Part shown: in pieces, positions 12,277 through 22,314 of the stretch
How positions within the stretch are numbered: the stretch's first letter is position 1
How the letters are laid out: each line of letters begins with the position of its first letter
Assembly: GCF_013449725.1 (NCBI RefSeq)
Contig: NZ_JACCFF010000006.1
Span: 1 to 64,000 of the forward strand
Direction: 5' to 3'
Source of the DNA: Mycobacteroides sp. LB1
Lineage (GTDB): Bacteria; Actinomycetota; Actinomycetes; Mycobacteriales; Mycobacteriaceae
Length of the DNA: 64,000 nt
Made by a program: the position numbers and the translations under genes
Notes under the pieces: model-generated
What the model saw: the letters and a program-made list of their open reading frames with translations, nothing else
What the model was told of the DNA's origin: nothing
Databases searched by the model: none

Positions 12277-13731
12277 TTACGGGAAGCGCTTGGCGCACGT
12301 TTGGTCGTTGCCCAGCACGCCGATTCGATAGGCGTCGATACGCGAGAATCCGGCCGGAGCCGTCTCACCCTTCACATCGCTGGAAGCCATACCGCTGGAG
12401 AGCAATTCGGAGACTGCCTCATCAAGGTCGCCGCCGGACAGGATGACCGGCGAGCGCGGGGTGACAATGCCCCTACCCGCGGCGCGCGAGGTGAAGTAGC
12501 CCGTCAGGCAGGCGGTGCGCAGCCCCGTCATGATGCCCTCGGTCTCCAGTCCGGCGGCCTTCTGGGCCGCCAGCGCGTATCGAGAGACGACAACGCTGAA
12601 CGCCGAGTAGTCGCCGTTCACTTGCGCGGAGAACAGGGCGCGATCAGATGCGGGGGTCGCCATCTTCTGCAAGGCCTTCGGGTCCAGGGCAATTGTGTTG
12701 TCCTTGGGGCAGAACGAGGCAGGCGCCGTACCCGAACCATCGGAGCACTTCCCTTCGCCATAGACCGCCTTGGGCGGGTTGTCCATGGGGAAGACCTGTG
12801 CGGCGGCGGCCAACACGACGTCGATGGTGTCGGGGTTGACGGGCCAGTTGTCGCCGTTGGGCCCCACACCCAGGCCCTTGGGAAGCTCGCCCCGGCGTTT
12901 GAGGATCTCGCGGGAATCGATGCGCTTGCAGGCCATGGGGCCGTCGCCAAACCCGAACTGGAATGCCGAGACCCGTTCGAAGGCGGAACCGTGGATGGCC
13001 CACGCCTTACTGGTGTCGTTATCGCGGATCGCGATCATCGCTGCCATGACCTTGTTCAAGCCATCGGCGGTGTTCAGGGTGAATCGTGGCGAATCACCCT
13101 GAGTGACCCAGCGCAGATAGGACCCAGCGAAACAGTCGGCCTGTTGTTCCTGGTTGAGGTCCATGAGGTACTCGACGTCTTTTTTGCTGATCTTCGGATC
13201 GTCGATCGGGGTGATGAGCTGTGCGTGGTAGTGGATCGAGTGCCCGTACTCATGGGCCATGACGGTGTTCATAGCCATATCGCCCATCTGCTTGCGCAGG
13301 TAGGGGAACAGCTGACCGCGATCCCAGGCAAATGAATTGTCCGCGAAGCAGAACGCGGCGTTGATGAAGTCGTTCAGGTCACCTCCGCAGAACTCGATAT
13401 CGCTGTTGTCTTTGCGCGAGTCAACCGAGATGAGGCGGGACACGGGGCGGAAGTTGGCGAATGAATCACCGTAGAACTGTGTCCAGAATTCTTCGATATC
13501 GGCGAGCGATACCCGGACGTAGTTGTCGATCTCGCCGTTGTCGGTGTTCTGGATCTCGCGCTTAGGGACCTGTACGCCGGGCTTCATGCCCGATGGGCCG
13601 TCGACGGCGGGCATACCGGCCACTCGCAGGGGATCGGCGTAGATCGACTGTGGTTGCCCACCGAGTGGTCGGCCACATGACGTGATCACCAGCACCAGGC
13701 CCACGAGCAGTGCCATCCACCGTTTGGACAT
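12277..13731 (-). CDS. Neutral zinc metallopeptidase lipoprotein, copy 1
   Basis: This 484-residue exported protein has a signal peptide and lipobox VITSC (Cys19), so it should be anchored on the outer face of the membrane. The zinc-protease motif HEYGH lies in VMAHEYGHSIHYH, with a downstream QADCFAGSYLRWV segment typical of the PF04228 peptidase family. Substrate is unknown. A strong ribosome site (GGGGAGG) precedes ATG 13731. A paralog of nearly equal length lies at 20838-22295, on the other side of the glucan genes. Confidence 0.9.
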   Translation of the reverse strand: MSKRWMALLVGLVLVITSCGRPLGGQPQSIYADPLRVAGMPAVDGPSGMKPGVQVPKREIQNTDNGEIDNYVRVSLADIEEFWTQFYGDSFANFRPVSRLISVDSRKDNSDIEFCGGDLNDFINAAFCFADNSFAWDRGQLFPYLRKQMGDMAMNTVMAHEYGHSIHYHAQLITPIDDPKISKKDVEYLMDLNQEQQADCFAGSYLRWVTQGDSPRFTLNTADGLNKVMAAMIAIRDNDTSKAWAIHGSAFERVSAFQFGFGDGPMACKRIDSREILKRRGELPKGLGVGPNGDNWPVNPDTIDVVLAAAAQVFPMDNPPKAVYGEGKCSDGSGTAPASFCPKDNTIALDPKALQKMATPASDRALFSAQVNGDYSAFSVVVSRYALAAQKAAGLETEGIMTGLRTACLTGYFTSRAAGRGIVTPRSPVILSGGDLDEAVSELLSSGMASSDVKGETAPAGFSRIDAYRIGVLGNDQTCAKRFP

Positions 13732-13782
13732 CGAGCCTCCCCCTAAATACGCGTGTCTGCGTTTAGCGCATCCTAATGTTTC

Positions 13783-16002
13783 CTACAGGTCCTCGGAGAC
13801 GGGTTCCAGCCAGATGGCCGCGGCGGGCGGCAGTGCCAGCGTGGCCGAGGCGGGGCGGCCGTGCCAGGGGTTCGCCGATGCGATGACCTCGCCGAGATTC
13901 CCGACGCCAGTCCCGTGATATTGCAGCGCATCGGTGTTGATGACCTCACGCCAGCGTCCGGTGAGAGGCAGTCCCACTCGGTAGCTGCTGTGTTCGACAC
14001 CCGCGAAATTGAAGATGCACGCCAGCACCGAGCCGTCGTCACCGAAGCGCAGGAAGCTCAGTACGTTGTTGGTCGAGTCGTTGGCATCGATCCACGAATA
14101 CCCTTGGGGCGCGGTGTCCTGTGACCACAACGCGCGGCGCTGCTGGTATGTGGAATTCAGATCGGCCACCAGGGCCGCAATTCCCGGCGAGTACCCGTCC
14201 TCGCCCAGCTGGAACCAGTCGACACCGCGCTCATCGGACCATTCGGCGCGCTGCCCGAACTCCTGCCCCATGAACAGCAGCTGCTTTCCGGGATGCGCCC
14301 ACATGTATGCCAGCAGGCAGCGCAGTCCGGCGGCCTTCGCATGGTCGTCCCCCGGGATTCGGGTCCACAGCGTGCCCTTGCCGTGCACCACCTCGTCATG
14401 GCTCACGGGCAGCACAAAATTCTCGCTGAACGCGTACAGCATCGAGAAGGTCATCTCGTGATGGTGGAAGCTGCGATGGATGGGATCGCGTCCCAGGTAG
14501 CCCAGGGTGTCGTGCATCCAGCCCATATTCCACTTCATGGAAAACCCAAGACCGCCAAGGCTTGTCGCCCGGGTGACGCCCGGCCAGGACGTGGATTCCT
14601 CGGCCACCGTCACGATCCCGGGATGCAGTTTGTGCACGGTGGCGTTCATTTCCTGCAGGAACTGCACCGCTTCGAGGTTCTCGCGCCCACCGTGGATATT
14701 GGGCGTCCAGCCGCCCTCGGGGCGCGAGTAGTCCAGGTAGAGCATCGACGCGACGGCATCCACTCGCAGCCCGTCGATATGGAACTGGTCGAGCCAGAAC
14801 AGGGCGTTGGCGACCAGGAAGTTGCGGACCTCGGGACGTCCGAAGTCGAAAACATATGTGCCCCAGTCAAGTTGTTCGGCACGATGCGGATCGGCGTGTT
14901 CGTATAGGGGCGTCCCGTCGAAGCGGGCCAGCGCCCACGCGTCCTTTGGGAAATGTGCGGGCACCCAGTCGACGATGACGCCGATTCCGGCCTGGTGCAG
15001 CGCGTCGACCAGGTACCGAAAATCGTCGGGTGTGCCGAGTCGTGACGTGGGTGCGTAGTACGAGGTCACCTGGTAACCCCAGGATCCACCGAAGGGATGT
15101 TCGGCCACCGGCAGCAGCTCGACGTGGGTGAAACCTTGTGTCAGAACGTATTCAGTGAGTTCTTGGGCTAGCTGTCGGTAGGAGAGTCCCGGACGCCATG
15201 AGGCCAGGTGCACCTCGTAGGTGCTCATCGGCTCGAACACCGGATTGCGTGAGGGGCGCTGGGACATCCATGCGTCGTCCTCCCAGCAGTACGACGAGGT
15301 GGTGGCCCGCGATGCGGTGGCCGGTGGCAGCTCGGTTGCGAACGCGAAGGGGTCGGCGCGATCGGTCACCGCCCCGTCGGCGCCGTGCACGCGGAATTTA
15401 TACAGTGCGCCAAGCGTCATGCCGGGCCAGAACAGCTCCCAGACTCCGGACGATCCCAGCGTTCGCATGGGTGCGTCATTGCCGTTCCACCCGTTGAAAT
15501 CCCCGATCACCGAGACGCCGCCCGCGTTGGGTGCCCACACCGCAAAGGAGATGCCGCTGACCTCGCCGTCCGCGGTGACGAATGAGCGCGGGTGTGCACC
15601 GAGAATTTCCCAGAGCCGCTCGTGACGGCCCTCGTTGAACAGGTGCAGGTCCACCTCACCGAGCGTGGGCAGGAATCGATAGGCATCGGCGATCACTAGC
15701 GTGGTGCCGTCGTAGTCGACTTCGAGGCGGTAGTCGATGAGGTTCAGGAAAGGCAGTGCCACGCCGAACAGTCCCGACCCGAGATCGGTCATCGGATGGA
15801 TTTCCTCGCCCACCACCGCGGCGGCCGCGGCGGCCCCGGGCTTGAATGCGCGAATGACGGTGTGTCCCTTACCGCCCGGATTCGGGTACTCGTGCGCGCC
15901 GAGGATCGAATGTGGGTTGTGATGGGTGCCTGCCACGAGTCTGGCGATATCGGCGGCGTCCGGTTTGAGGAAGAGCGGCGGTGCGCCGCTGCCCTTGATC
16001 AC
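13783..16002 (-). CDS. glgB: 1,4-alpha-glucan branching enzyme GlgB
   Basis: GlgB cuts linear alpha-1,4-glucan and rejoins it as alpha-1,6 branches, acting after GlgE. The 739 residues show an N-terminal carbohydrate-binding module (NPHSILGAHE), a second beta-domain, and a GH13 barrel. Catalytic motifs are DGLRVDAVASMLYLDYS (nucleophile Asp), VAEESTSWPG (acid/base Glu) and VLPVSHDEVVHG. The GTG start at 16002 overlaps the glgE stop by 4 bp, so the two are translationally coupled. Confidence 0.97.
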   Translation of the reverse strand: MIKGSGAPPLFLKPDAADIARLVAGTHHNPHSILGAHEYPNPGGKGHTVIRAFKPGAAAAAAVVGEEIHPMTDLGSGLFGVALPFLNLIDYRLEVDYDGTTLVIADAYRFLPTLGEVDLHLFNEGRHERLWEILGAHPRSFVTADGEVSGISFAVWAPNAGGVSVIGDFNGWNGNDAPMRTLGSSGVWELFWPGMTLGALYKFRVHGADGAVTDRADPFAFATELPPATASRATTSSYCWEDDAWMSQRPSRNPVFEPMSTYEVHLASWRPGLSYRQLAQELTEYVLTQGFTHVELLPVAEHPFGGSWGYQVTSYYAPTSRLGTPDDFRYLVDALHQAGIGVIVDWVPAHFPKDAWALARFDGTPLYEHADPHRAEQLDWGTYVFDFGRPEVRNFLVANALFWLDQFHIDGLRVDAVASMLYLDYSRPEGGWTPNIHGGRENLEAVQFLQEMNATVHKLHPGIVTVAEESTSWPGVTRATSLGGLGFSMKWNMGWMHDTLGYLGRDPIHRSFHHHEMTFSMLYAFSENFVLPVSHDEVVHGKGTLWTRIPGDDHAKAAGLRCLLAYMWAHPGKQLLFMGQEFGQRAEWSDERGVDWFQLGEDGYSPGIAALVADLNSTYQQRRALWSQDTAPQGYSWIDANDSTNNVLSFLRFGDDGSVLACIFNFAGVEHSSYRVGLPLTGRWREVINTDALQYHGTGVGNLGEVIASANPWHGRPASATLALPPAAAIWLEPVSEDL

Positions 16003-18080
16003 GGCCGGTACACCAGGTGCGCCCTGGCAGGTTCACGAACCTGCGGCAGGTTGAGAATGTGGGCGACGCCCTTGGAAGGATCGAGCCGCACGTAGTTGGC
16101 CTGGCCCCAGCGATACTGCTCACCGGTGAGTTCGTCACGCACCCAGAACGTCTCGTGCCAGTCGAGACCGAGCGCAGAGAGATCGAGCCAGATCGTGCCC
16201 TCCTCGGGGCCGAACGGGTTGAGATTGACGACGACTAGCACCGCGTCACCGGTCACCGGGTCGAACTTGGAATACGCCACCAGAGCGTCATTCTCGATGT
16301 GATGGAAGGTGATGTTGCGCAGCTGGTGCAAGGCCGGGTGCAGCCGGCGGATCTCGTTGAGCCGAGTGATGAACGGCTCCAACGATTCGCCGCGCGCCAC
16401 GGCACCCTTGTAGTCGCGCGGGCGTAGCTGGTATTTTTCCGAGTCCAGGTATTCCTCGCTACCCTCACGCAACGGAACATGTTCGTAGAGCTCGTATCCG
16501 GAGTACACACCCCAGGTGGGACTCAACGTGCCGGCCAGCACAGCGCGGATGGCGAACATGCCTGGCCCGCCGTGCTGCAGGCTGGCATGCAGAATGTCCG
16601 GGGTGTTGACGAAGAGGTTCGGGCGGGCCAAATCCGCCTGCGCGGCGATCTCCCTACCGAAGTCGGCGATCTCGGATTTACCGGTGCGCCAGGTGAAATA
16701 GGTGTACGACTGGGTGAACCCCAGCCGGGCCAGGCCGTACAGCCGCGCCGGGCGAGTAAACGCCTCGGAGAGGAACAGCACATCGGGATCGGCCGCCTTG
16801 ACCTCGGCGATGAGCCACTGCCAAAAATCGGGCGGTTTGGTGTGTGGGTTGTCTACCCGGAATATCTTGACTCCGTGGGCAATCCAGTGCTGGACCACAC
16901 GTAGTACCTCGGTGTACAGGCCCGCAGGATCGGTGTCGAAGTTCAGGGGATAGATGTCCTGGTACTTCTTGGGAGGGTTTTCTGCGTAGGCGATGGTGCC
17001 ATCGGGGAGTTCGGTGAACCACTCGGGATGCGCGCCCACCCACGGATGATCCGGTGCGCATTGCAACGCCAAGTCCAGCGCCACCTCCAGACCCAGCTTG
17101 CCGGCGGTGGCCACGAACCGGTCGAAATCCTTGAGGGTACCGAGCTCTGGGTGGATCGCATCGTGGCCGCCGGCGGCGCTGCCGATGGCCCACGGCGAGC
17201 CGACCTCGCCGGGTTCGGCGATCGGATTGTTGTTGCGGCCCTTACGGTTTATCTCGCCGATCGGATGAATTGGCGGTAGGTACACCACGTCGAATCCCAT
17301 CGCGGCAACCCGGGCGAGATCGGCGGCAGCCGTCGCGAGGGTGCCGTGCATGGGCCGACCGTCCGGTCCGACTCCACCGGTGGAACGCGGGAACAGCTCG
17401 TACCAGGAGCCATAGAGTGCACGTGGGCGGTCCACCCAGATGCCGTATTGCGTACCGCGGGTGAGTAGGTCGCGCAATGGGTACTCGTCAAGCAGCGCCT
17501 GCGCCTCACCGGAGAGCGCGTGTTGAAACCGTGCACCGGGATCGTCCTGGGTTCGCAGCACTTCCGCGGCATCCAGAAGCGGCTGGCGATGCTTGCGCGG
17601 CACCCCGGTCGCCGCACGCTCGAACAGCCGCGCACCGATCTCCAGATCGTTGGCCAATTCCGCGGCGCCCTGGCCGGCCTCCAGCTTGGCCTGGACGTTA
17701 TGACGCCAGGTTCCGATCGGGTCACCCCACCCGTCGACCCGGAAGGTCCACAGTCCCTCCCGATCCGGGACGAAGCTGGCGTGAAAACGATCGAGTGCCC
17801 CGCCCGGCTGCATCTGGACGTGCAGCGGCTTGATCCGAGTCGCGCTCTTGTCCTTGTCGCGAGGGGCCGAGATTCGGCGCAACGGACCCTCCGCGAGTTG
17901 CGGATAGGTGGGACCCAGACAGCGCAGTACCAGGGTCGCGGCCACGGCCTCGTGGCCTTCCCGCCAGACGGTGGCGGCCACGGGCAAGACCTCGCCCACG
18001 ACGGCCTTGGCCGGATAGCGTCCACCCGAGATGACGGGGCCGACATCGTCGATGCCTATACGTCCGGTCACCACGTCCAC
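15999..18080 (-). CDS. glgE: Maltose-1-phosphate maltosyltransferase GlgE
   Basis: GlgE extends alpha-1,4-glucan chains using maltose-1-phosphate made from trehalose, the GlgE pathway shown to be a drug target in M. tuberculosis. The barrel shows FRVDNPHTKP (nucleophile Asp), FLSEAFTRP (acid/base Glu) and VNTPDILH. Several starts are possible. GTG 18080 sits just ahead of the conserved GRIGIDDV and gives 693 residues (M. tuberculosis about 701). TTG 18140 or GTG 18074/18071 cannot be excluded. It is divergent from glgP across about 125 bp. Confidence 0.95.
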   Translation of the reverse strand: MDVVTGRIGIDDVGPVISGGRYPAKAVVGEVLPVAATVWREGHEAVAATLVLRCLGPTYPQLAEGPLRRISAPRDKDKSATRIKPLHVQMQPGGALDRFHASFVPDREGLWTFRVDGWGDPIGTWRHNVQAKLEAGQGAAELANDLEIGARLFERAATGVPRKHRQPLLDAAEVLRTQDDPGARFQHALSGEAQALLDEYPLRDLLTRGTQYGIWVDRPRALYGSWYELFPRSTGGVGPDGRPMHGTLATAAADLARVAAMGFDVVYLPPIHPIGEINRKGRNNNPIAEPGEVGSPWAIGSAAGGHDAIHPELGTLKDFDRFVATAGKLGLEVALDLALQCAPDHPWVGAHPEWFTELPDGTIAYAENPPKKYQDIYPLNFDTDPAGLYTEVLRVVQHWIAHGVKIFRVDNPHTKPPDFWQWLIAEVKAADPDVLFLSEAFTRPARLYGLARLGFTQSYTYFTWRTGKSEIADFGREIAAQADLARPNLFVNTPDILHASLQHGGPGMFAIRAVLAGTLSPTWGVYSGYELYEHVPLREGSEEYLDSEKYQLRPRDYKGAVARGESLEPFITRLNEIRRLHPALHQLRNITFHHIENDALVAYSKFDPVTGDAVLVVVNLNPFGPEEGTIWLDLSALGLDWHETFWVRDELTGEQYRWGQANYVRLDPSKGVAHILNLPQVREPARAHLVYRP

Positions 18081-18205
18081 CGTAGTAGACAGGGCCTTGC
18101 GGCGTGGTGTCGAACATGGTGTGGAAACCGACGTCGACAAGGCGTGGCGGTGTGGAATGACTGCAGGGCATGCGCACGACCAAAATCTCAGTAAGGTTCT
18201 GAAGG

Positions 18206-20824
18206 GTGAAAGCCCTTCGTCGATTCACGGTTCGCGCCCATCTACCGGAGCGGTTAGCGGTGCTGGGCGAGTTATCGAACAACTTGCGCTGGTCATGGCA
18301 CCAGCCGACCCGGGACCTCTTCGCCGATATCGACCACCGGCTGTGGGAACAGACCAATCACGACCCGGTGGCCTTGATGGGATCGGTCCCGGCGCAGCGG
18401 CTGGACGAACTGGCGGCTGATGACGGCTTCGTCGACAGAGTGGCCGCCCTCGCGGCAGATCTCCACGATTACCTGAACCGGCCGATGTGGTACCAGCGTC
18501 AGCTGGAGCGCGGGCGAGAAGATGCGGCGGGCACGTCCGACTTTCCCGCCGCGATCGGCTACTTCTCGATGGAGTTCGGCGTCTCCGAGGTGCTGCCCAA
18601 CTACTCGGGCGGTTTGGGCATCCTGGCCGGCGACCATCTCAAGGCCGCGTCCGATCTGGGGCTTCCGCTCATTGCGGTGGGACTGCACTACCGGTCGGGG
18701 TACTTCCGGCAGTCCCTGACCGCCGACGGCTGGCAGACCGAGCAGTACCCGCTGGTCGACCCGGCAGGCTTACCGTTGCGGCTGCTGGCGCACGAGGACG
18801 GCACCCCGATCCTCATCACTGTGCCGATGCCGCAGGACCGGGTGCTCTCGGCCCGCATTTGGATTGCCCAGGTGGGTCGGATTCCGTTGCTGCTCTTGGA
18901 TTCCGATATCGCCGAGAACGATCGGGAACTGCGCTACGTCACCGACCGGCTCTACGGCGGCGACCAAGATCACCGCATCAAACAGGAAATCCTGGCCGGT
19001 ATCGGCGGCGTGCGCGCCATCCGCGCCTATGTCGCCTCGACCGGTGCGTCGGCCCCCGAGGTTTTCCACACGAATGAGGGACATGCGGGCTTCCTCGGTC
19101 TGGAGCGCATCCGCGAGTACATCGGACAGCACGGGCTGGATGTCGAGACGGCACTGACGGTCGTGCGGTCCAGCACTGTATTCACCACGCATACACCGGT
19201 TCCCGCCGGTATCGACCGATTCCCCGTCGATCTGGTGCGCCGATACTTCGGTGAGTCCGGTGATTCCACCTTGCTGCCCGGTGTGCCGGTGGACCGCATC
19301 CTCGCGCTGGGCGCCGAGGACGATCCGTCCACCTTCAACATGGCACACATGGGCCTGCGACTGGCGCAGCGTGCCAACGGCGTATCGCTGCTGCACGGCC
19401 AGGTGAGTCGGTCGATGTTCAACGGACTATGGCCGTCATTTGATGCCGCAGAGGTCCCCATCGGATCGATCACCAACGGTGTGCACGCGCCCACCTGGGC
19501 GGCTCCGCAGTGGCTGGAACTGGGGCAGCAGCTTGTCGGCGCCGAGGCGTTCAACGATGCCAGCGGATGGGAGCGCATCCACGAGGTGGACCCCGGCCAC
19601 ATCTGGTGGATACGGTCGCAGCTTCGTGCTCAGCTGATCGAGGACGTGCGTCGGCGGATACGTGCTTCGTGGCTGCAACGCGGTGCGGCCGAGGCCGAGT
19701 TGGGCTGGGTGGACAGCGCTTTCGATCCGACAGTGCTGACCATCGGGTTCGCGCGCCGGGTGCCGACATACAAGCGGCTCACCCTTATGCTGCGTGACCC
19801 CGACAGGCTGCGCGAGCTATTGCTCGACGAGAAGCATCCGGTTCAGCTCATCGTCGCCGGTAAGTCGCATCCCGCCGATGACGGAGGCAAGGGGCTCATC
19901 CAGCAGATCGTCAGATTCGCCGATCAGGCCGATGTGCGACACCGCATCACGTTCCTGCCCGACTACGACATGTCGATGGCGCGCTACCTGTACTTTGGCT
20001 GCGATGTGTGGCTCAACAATCCGTTGCGCCCACTGGAGGCTTGCGGTACCTCGGGGATGAAGAGCGCGCTCAATGGCGGGCTCAACCTGTCCATCCGCGA
20101 TGGTTGGTGGGACGAGTGGTACGACGGCGAAAACGGTTGGGAGATACCGACGGCCGATGGCGTCACCGATGACGCCCGACGCGATGACCTGGAGGCCGCG
20201 GCACTCTACGAGCTATTGGCGCAGAAAGTGGCGCCCAAGTTCTACGAACGCGATGAGCACGGCACGCCGCAGCGGTGGGTCGAGATGGTTCGCCACACCT
20301 TGGAAAAGTTGGGTCCAAAGGTGTTGGCATCCAGGATGGTTCGCGATTACACCGTTGGCTACTACGCTCCCGCGGCCAAGTCGTTGCGCGCCACGGTCGG
20401 TTCCGGCGATTCGTTCGCCCCGGCCAAGGAGTTGGCGCGCTATCGGGAGCGGGTACAGCAGGTGTGGCCGTCGCTGGTCATCACCGAGGTCGACAGTTCG
20501 GGCCTGCCGGATACCCCGCTGCTGGGATCGCAGCTGACGCTCACCGCGTCGGTTCAGTTGTCCGGTCTGGCCCCGTCGGAGGTCGCCGTTCAGGCGGTGA
20601 TTGGACGAGTTGACCTGGACGACAAGCTCTCCGAAGCGGTGAACATTCCGATGACACATACCGGTAGCCGTGGCGGTGGGGTCGAGACCTTCTCCACCAC
20701 CACCACGTTGCCGGTATCCGGGTCCGTGGGGTACACGGTGCGGGTGCTTCCGCACCATCCGCTGCTGGCCGGGGATGGTGAGCTGGGTCTGGCGGTACTG
20801 GCCGCCAGCGACCTGGAGCACTAG
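18206..20824 (+). CDS. glgP: Alpha-glucan phosphorylase GlgP
   Basis: This PLP enzyme releases glucose-1-phosphate from alpha-glucan, the breakdown arm opposite GlgE/GlgB. The 872 residues match the actinobacterial GlgP type. EFGVSEVLPNYSGGLGILAGDHLKAASDLGLP lies in the N-terminal half (quoted in part: GGLGILAGDH). GTSGMKSALNGGLNLS near residues 614-629 contains the PLP-lysine region. The start GTG 18206 (MKALRRFTV) follows AAGGTTCTGAAGG. It probably shares a control region with glgE. Confidence 0.95.
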   Translation: MKALRRFTVRAHLPERLAVLGELSNNLRWSWHQPTRDLFADIDHRLWEQTNHDPVALMGSVPAQRLDELAADDGFVDRVAALAADLHDYLNRPMWYQRQLERGREDAAGTSDFPAAIGYFSMEFGVSEVLPNYSGGLGILAGDHLKAASDLGLPLIAVGLHYRSGYFRQSLTADGWQTEQYPLVDPAGLPLRLLAHEDGTPILITVPMPQDRVLSARIWIAQVGRIPLLLLDSDIAENDRELRYVTDRLYGGDQDHRIKQEILAGIGGVRAIRAYVASTGASAPEVFHTNEGHAGFLGLERIREYIGQHGLDVETALTVVRSSTVFTTHTPVPAGIDRFPVDLVRRYFGESGDSTLLPGVPVDRILALGAEDDPSTFNMAHMGLRLAQRANGVSLLHGQVSRSMFNGLWPSFDAAEVPIGSITNGVHAPTWAAPQWLELGQQLVGAEAFNDASGWERIHEVDPGHIWWIRSQLRAQLIEDVRRRIRASWLQRGAAEAELGWVDSAFDPTVLTIGFARRVPTYKRLTLMLRDPDRLRELLLDEKHPVQLIVAGKSHPADDGGKGLIQQIVRFADQADVRHRITFLPDYDMSMARYLYFGCDVWLNNPLRPLEACGTSGMKSALNGGLNLSIRDGWWDEWYDGENGWEIPTADGVTDDARRDDLEAAALYELLAQKVAPKFYERDEHGTPQRWVEMVRHTLEKLGPKVLASRMVRDYTVGYYAPAAKSLRATVGSGDSFAPAKELARYRERVQQVWPSLVITEVDSSGLPDTPLLGSQLTLTASVQLSGLAPSEVAVQAVIGRVDLDDKLSEAVNIPMTHTGSRGGGVETFSTTTTLPVSGSVGYTVRVLPHHPLLAGDGELGLAVLAASDLEH

Positions 20825-20837
20825 GTTCTGAACGCGA

Positions 20838-22295
20838 TCAGCCGTAGCGCTTGAGGCAGCGGTCGGTCGACCCGGCCACTCCGTCGCGGAAGGCATCGAT
20901 CCGGGAGAAGCCCGCCGGGATAGTGGTTCCGTTGACATCACTGGCCGCCACCCCGTTGGTCAGCAGTCCGGATACCGCCTCGTCGAGGTCGCCGGCAGCG
21001 AGCACCATCGGGTTCGGCTCCTGGGTGGGTGTGGTGGTTTTGGCCATCGCCGCCGACGCGACTCCCGTCAGGCAGGCGGTGCGTAATGCGCTCTGCCCGT
21101 TGTCGAGCGGTAGTCCGTGTTGATGCTCGACGGCCAACGCATAGCGCGAGATGACCATCGAGTATGCGGTGAAATCGCCGGTGATCTGTCCCTGATCGTG
21201 GCTGGGCCGGGCTAGTTGGGCCAGTCGCGGTAGATCGAGAGCCACGGTGTTGGAGTCTGGGCAGTACACCACCGCAGGCGACTCCGCGCGGTGGCCGGGC
21301 TCATCACATGCGGCCCCCGACACCGAGAGACGTGGCGCCGCTGTGTTTCCCTCAGGTGCGTAGATCGCCCTGAGCACCGTCATCAGTGTGCGCAAGGTAT
21401 CGACGGTGACGGGCATGCCTCCGGACTCGCCGGACGGCAAGTTGACCGGGAGCCCGCCGTGACGCTTGGCGATCTCTGCCATGTCGATCCGGGTGCATTC
21501 CGCTGCACCGTCGACGAATCCGCGCTGGAATGCCGACACCCGCTCGAATGCGGATCCGTGCGCGTCGACGGTATCGCCGGCCTCGATCGGGTCGTCCCGG
21601 AAGGCGATGAGCGCCGCGATGACATGGTTGAGACCGTTGCCGGTGCTCAGCGTGAAACGCGGTGAGCTGCCCTGCGCCACCCACCGCAGGTAAGTTCCGG
21701 CGAGGCAGTCGGCCATCTGCTCACCGACCAGCGTCGGCGTCCCGGAGTCAACCATCTCTGATTGGTGTGCGACGGCGTGCCCGTACTCGTGGGCCAGCGT
21801 CATGGGTACCGCCATGGACCCGAACATGCGCTCCAGCCTTGGCAGTAGCACGCCGCGGTCCCAGCCGAGGGCATTCTGGCTGATGCAGTACCCGGCATTG
21901 TCGAAGCCGGCGGTGGGGTTGTTACAGAATTCCGTCCCGTCGGGGCCGATGCTATCCCAGGAGATCAACGATTCGACCGGATGGAACTTGGCCCAGAAGG
22001 TCTTGGGATAGGCCTCTTGCCAGAAGTCCTCGATGTCGGCGATCGCGTTGACCGCGAGCCGGTCCATCTCGCCGCCGTCGGTGCCGTGCACGGCCCTGTC
22101 GGCCGGTTTGGGATGTGGACGCAGCCCGGAAGGACCGTCGACGGCCGGAAGCCCGGCGATTTGGTAAGCGTTGCCGAGCTGCGAAACCGGGGAGCCGTCA
22201 ACGGCATTCGCACACGCCGACAGCACGAGGACCAAGACGGCACCGCAGGCCAGGATTACCTTCGGCGCGGAGTACCACCTGACCGGAATCGACAT
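20838..22295 (-). CDS. Neutral zinc metallopeptidase lipoprotein, copy 2
   Basis: The 485-residue paralog of the 12277-13731 protein has lipobox VLSAC (Cys28) and HEYGH in LAHEYGHAVAHQ. Blocks such as AGLPAVDGPSGLRP, GSAFERVSAFQ and DLDEAVS are shared with copy 1. It is probably an outer-face lipoprotein protease of the PF04228 type with unknown substrate. ATG 22295 is preferred because it opens the signal peptide; 17 further codons are open upstream. It follows dinG with a 19-bp gap, so it is probably the last gene of that minus-strand run. It converges on glgP. Confidence 0.9.
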   Translation of the reverse strand: MSIPVRWYSAPKVILACGAVLVLVLSACANAVDGSPVSQLGNAYQIAGLPAVDGPSGLRPHPKPADRAVHGTDGGEMDRLAVNAIADIEDFWQEAYPKTFWAKFHPVESLISWDSIGPDGTEFCNNPTAGFDNAGYCISQNALGWDRGVLLPRLERMFGSMAVPMTLAHEYGHAVAHQSEMVDSGTPTLVGEQMADCLAGTYLRWVAQGSSPRFTLSTGNGLNHVIAALIAFRDDPIEAGDTVDAHGSAFERVSAFQRGFVDGAAECTRIDMAEIAKRHGGLPVNLPSGESGGMPVTVDTLRTLMTVLRAIYAPEGNTAAPRLSVSGAACDEPGHRAESPAVVYCPDSNTVALDLPRLAQLARPSHDQGQITGDFTAYSMVISRYALAVEHQHGLPLDNGQSALRTACLTGVASAAMAKTTTPTQEPNPMVLAAGDLDEAVSGLLTNGVAASDVNGTTIPAGFSRIDAFRDGVAGSTDRCLKRYG

Positions 22296-22314
22296 GGCCG
22301 TCTCTCTGTCGTGG

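Noticed and set aside
12301..13335. 344-residue plus-strand open frame opposite metallopeptidase copy 1
   Set aside because: It is antisense to a gene with signal peptide, lipobox and HEYGH; it has no independent coding signature.
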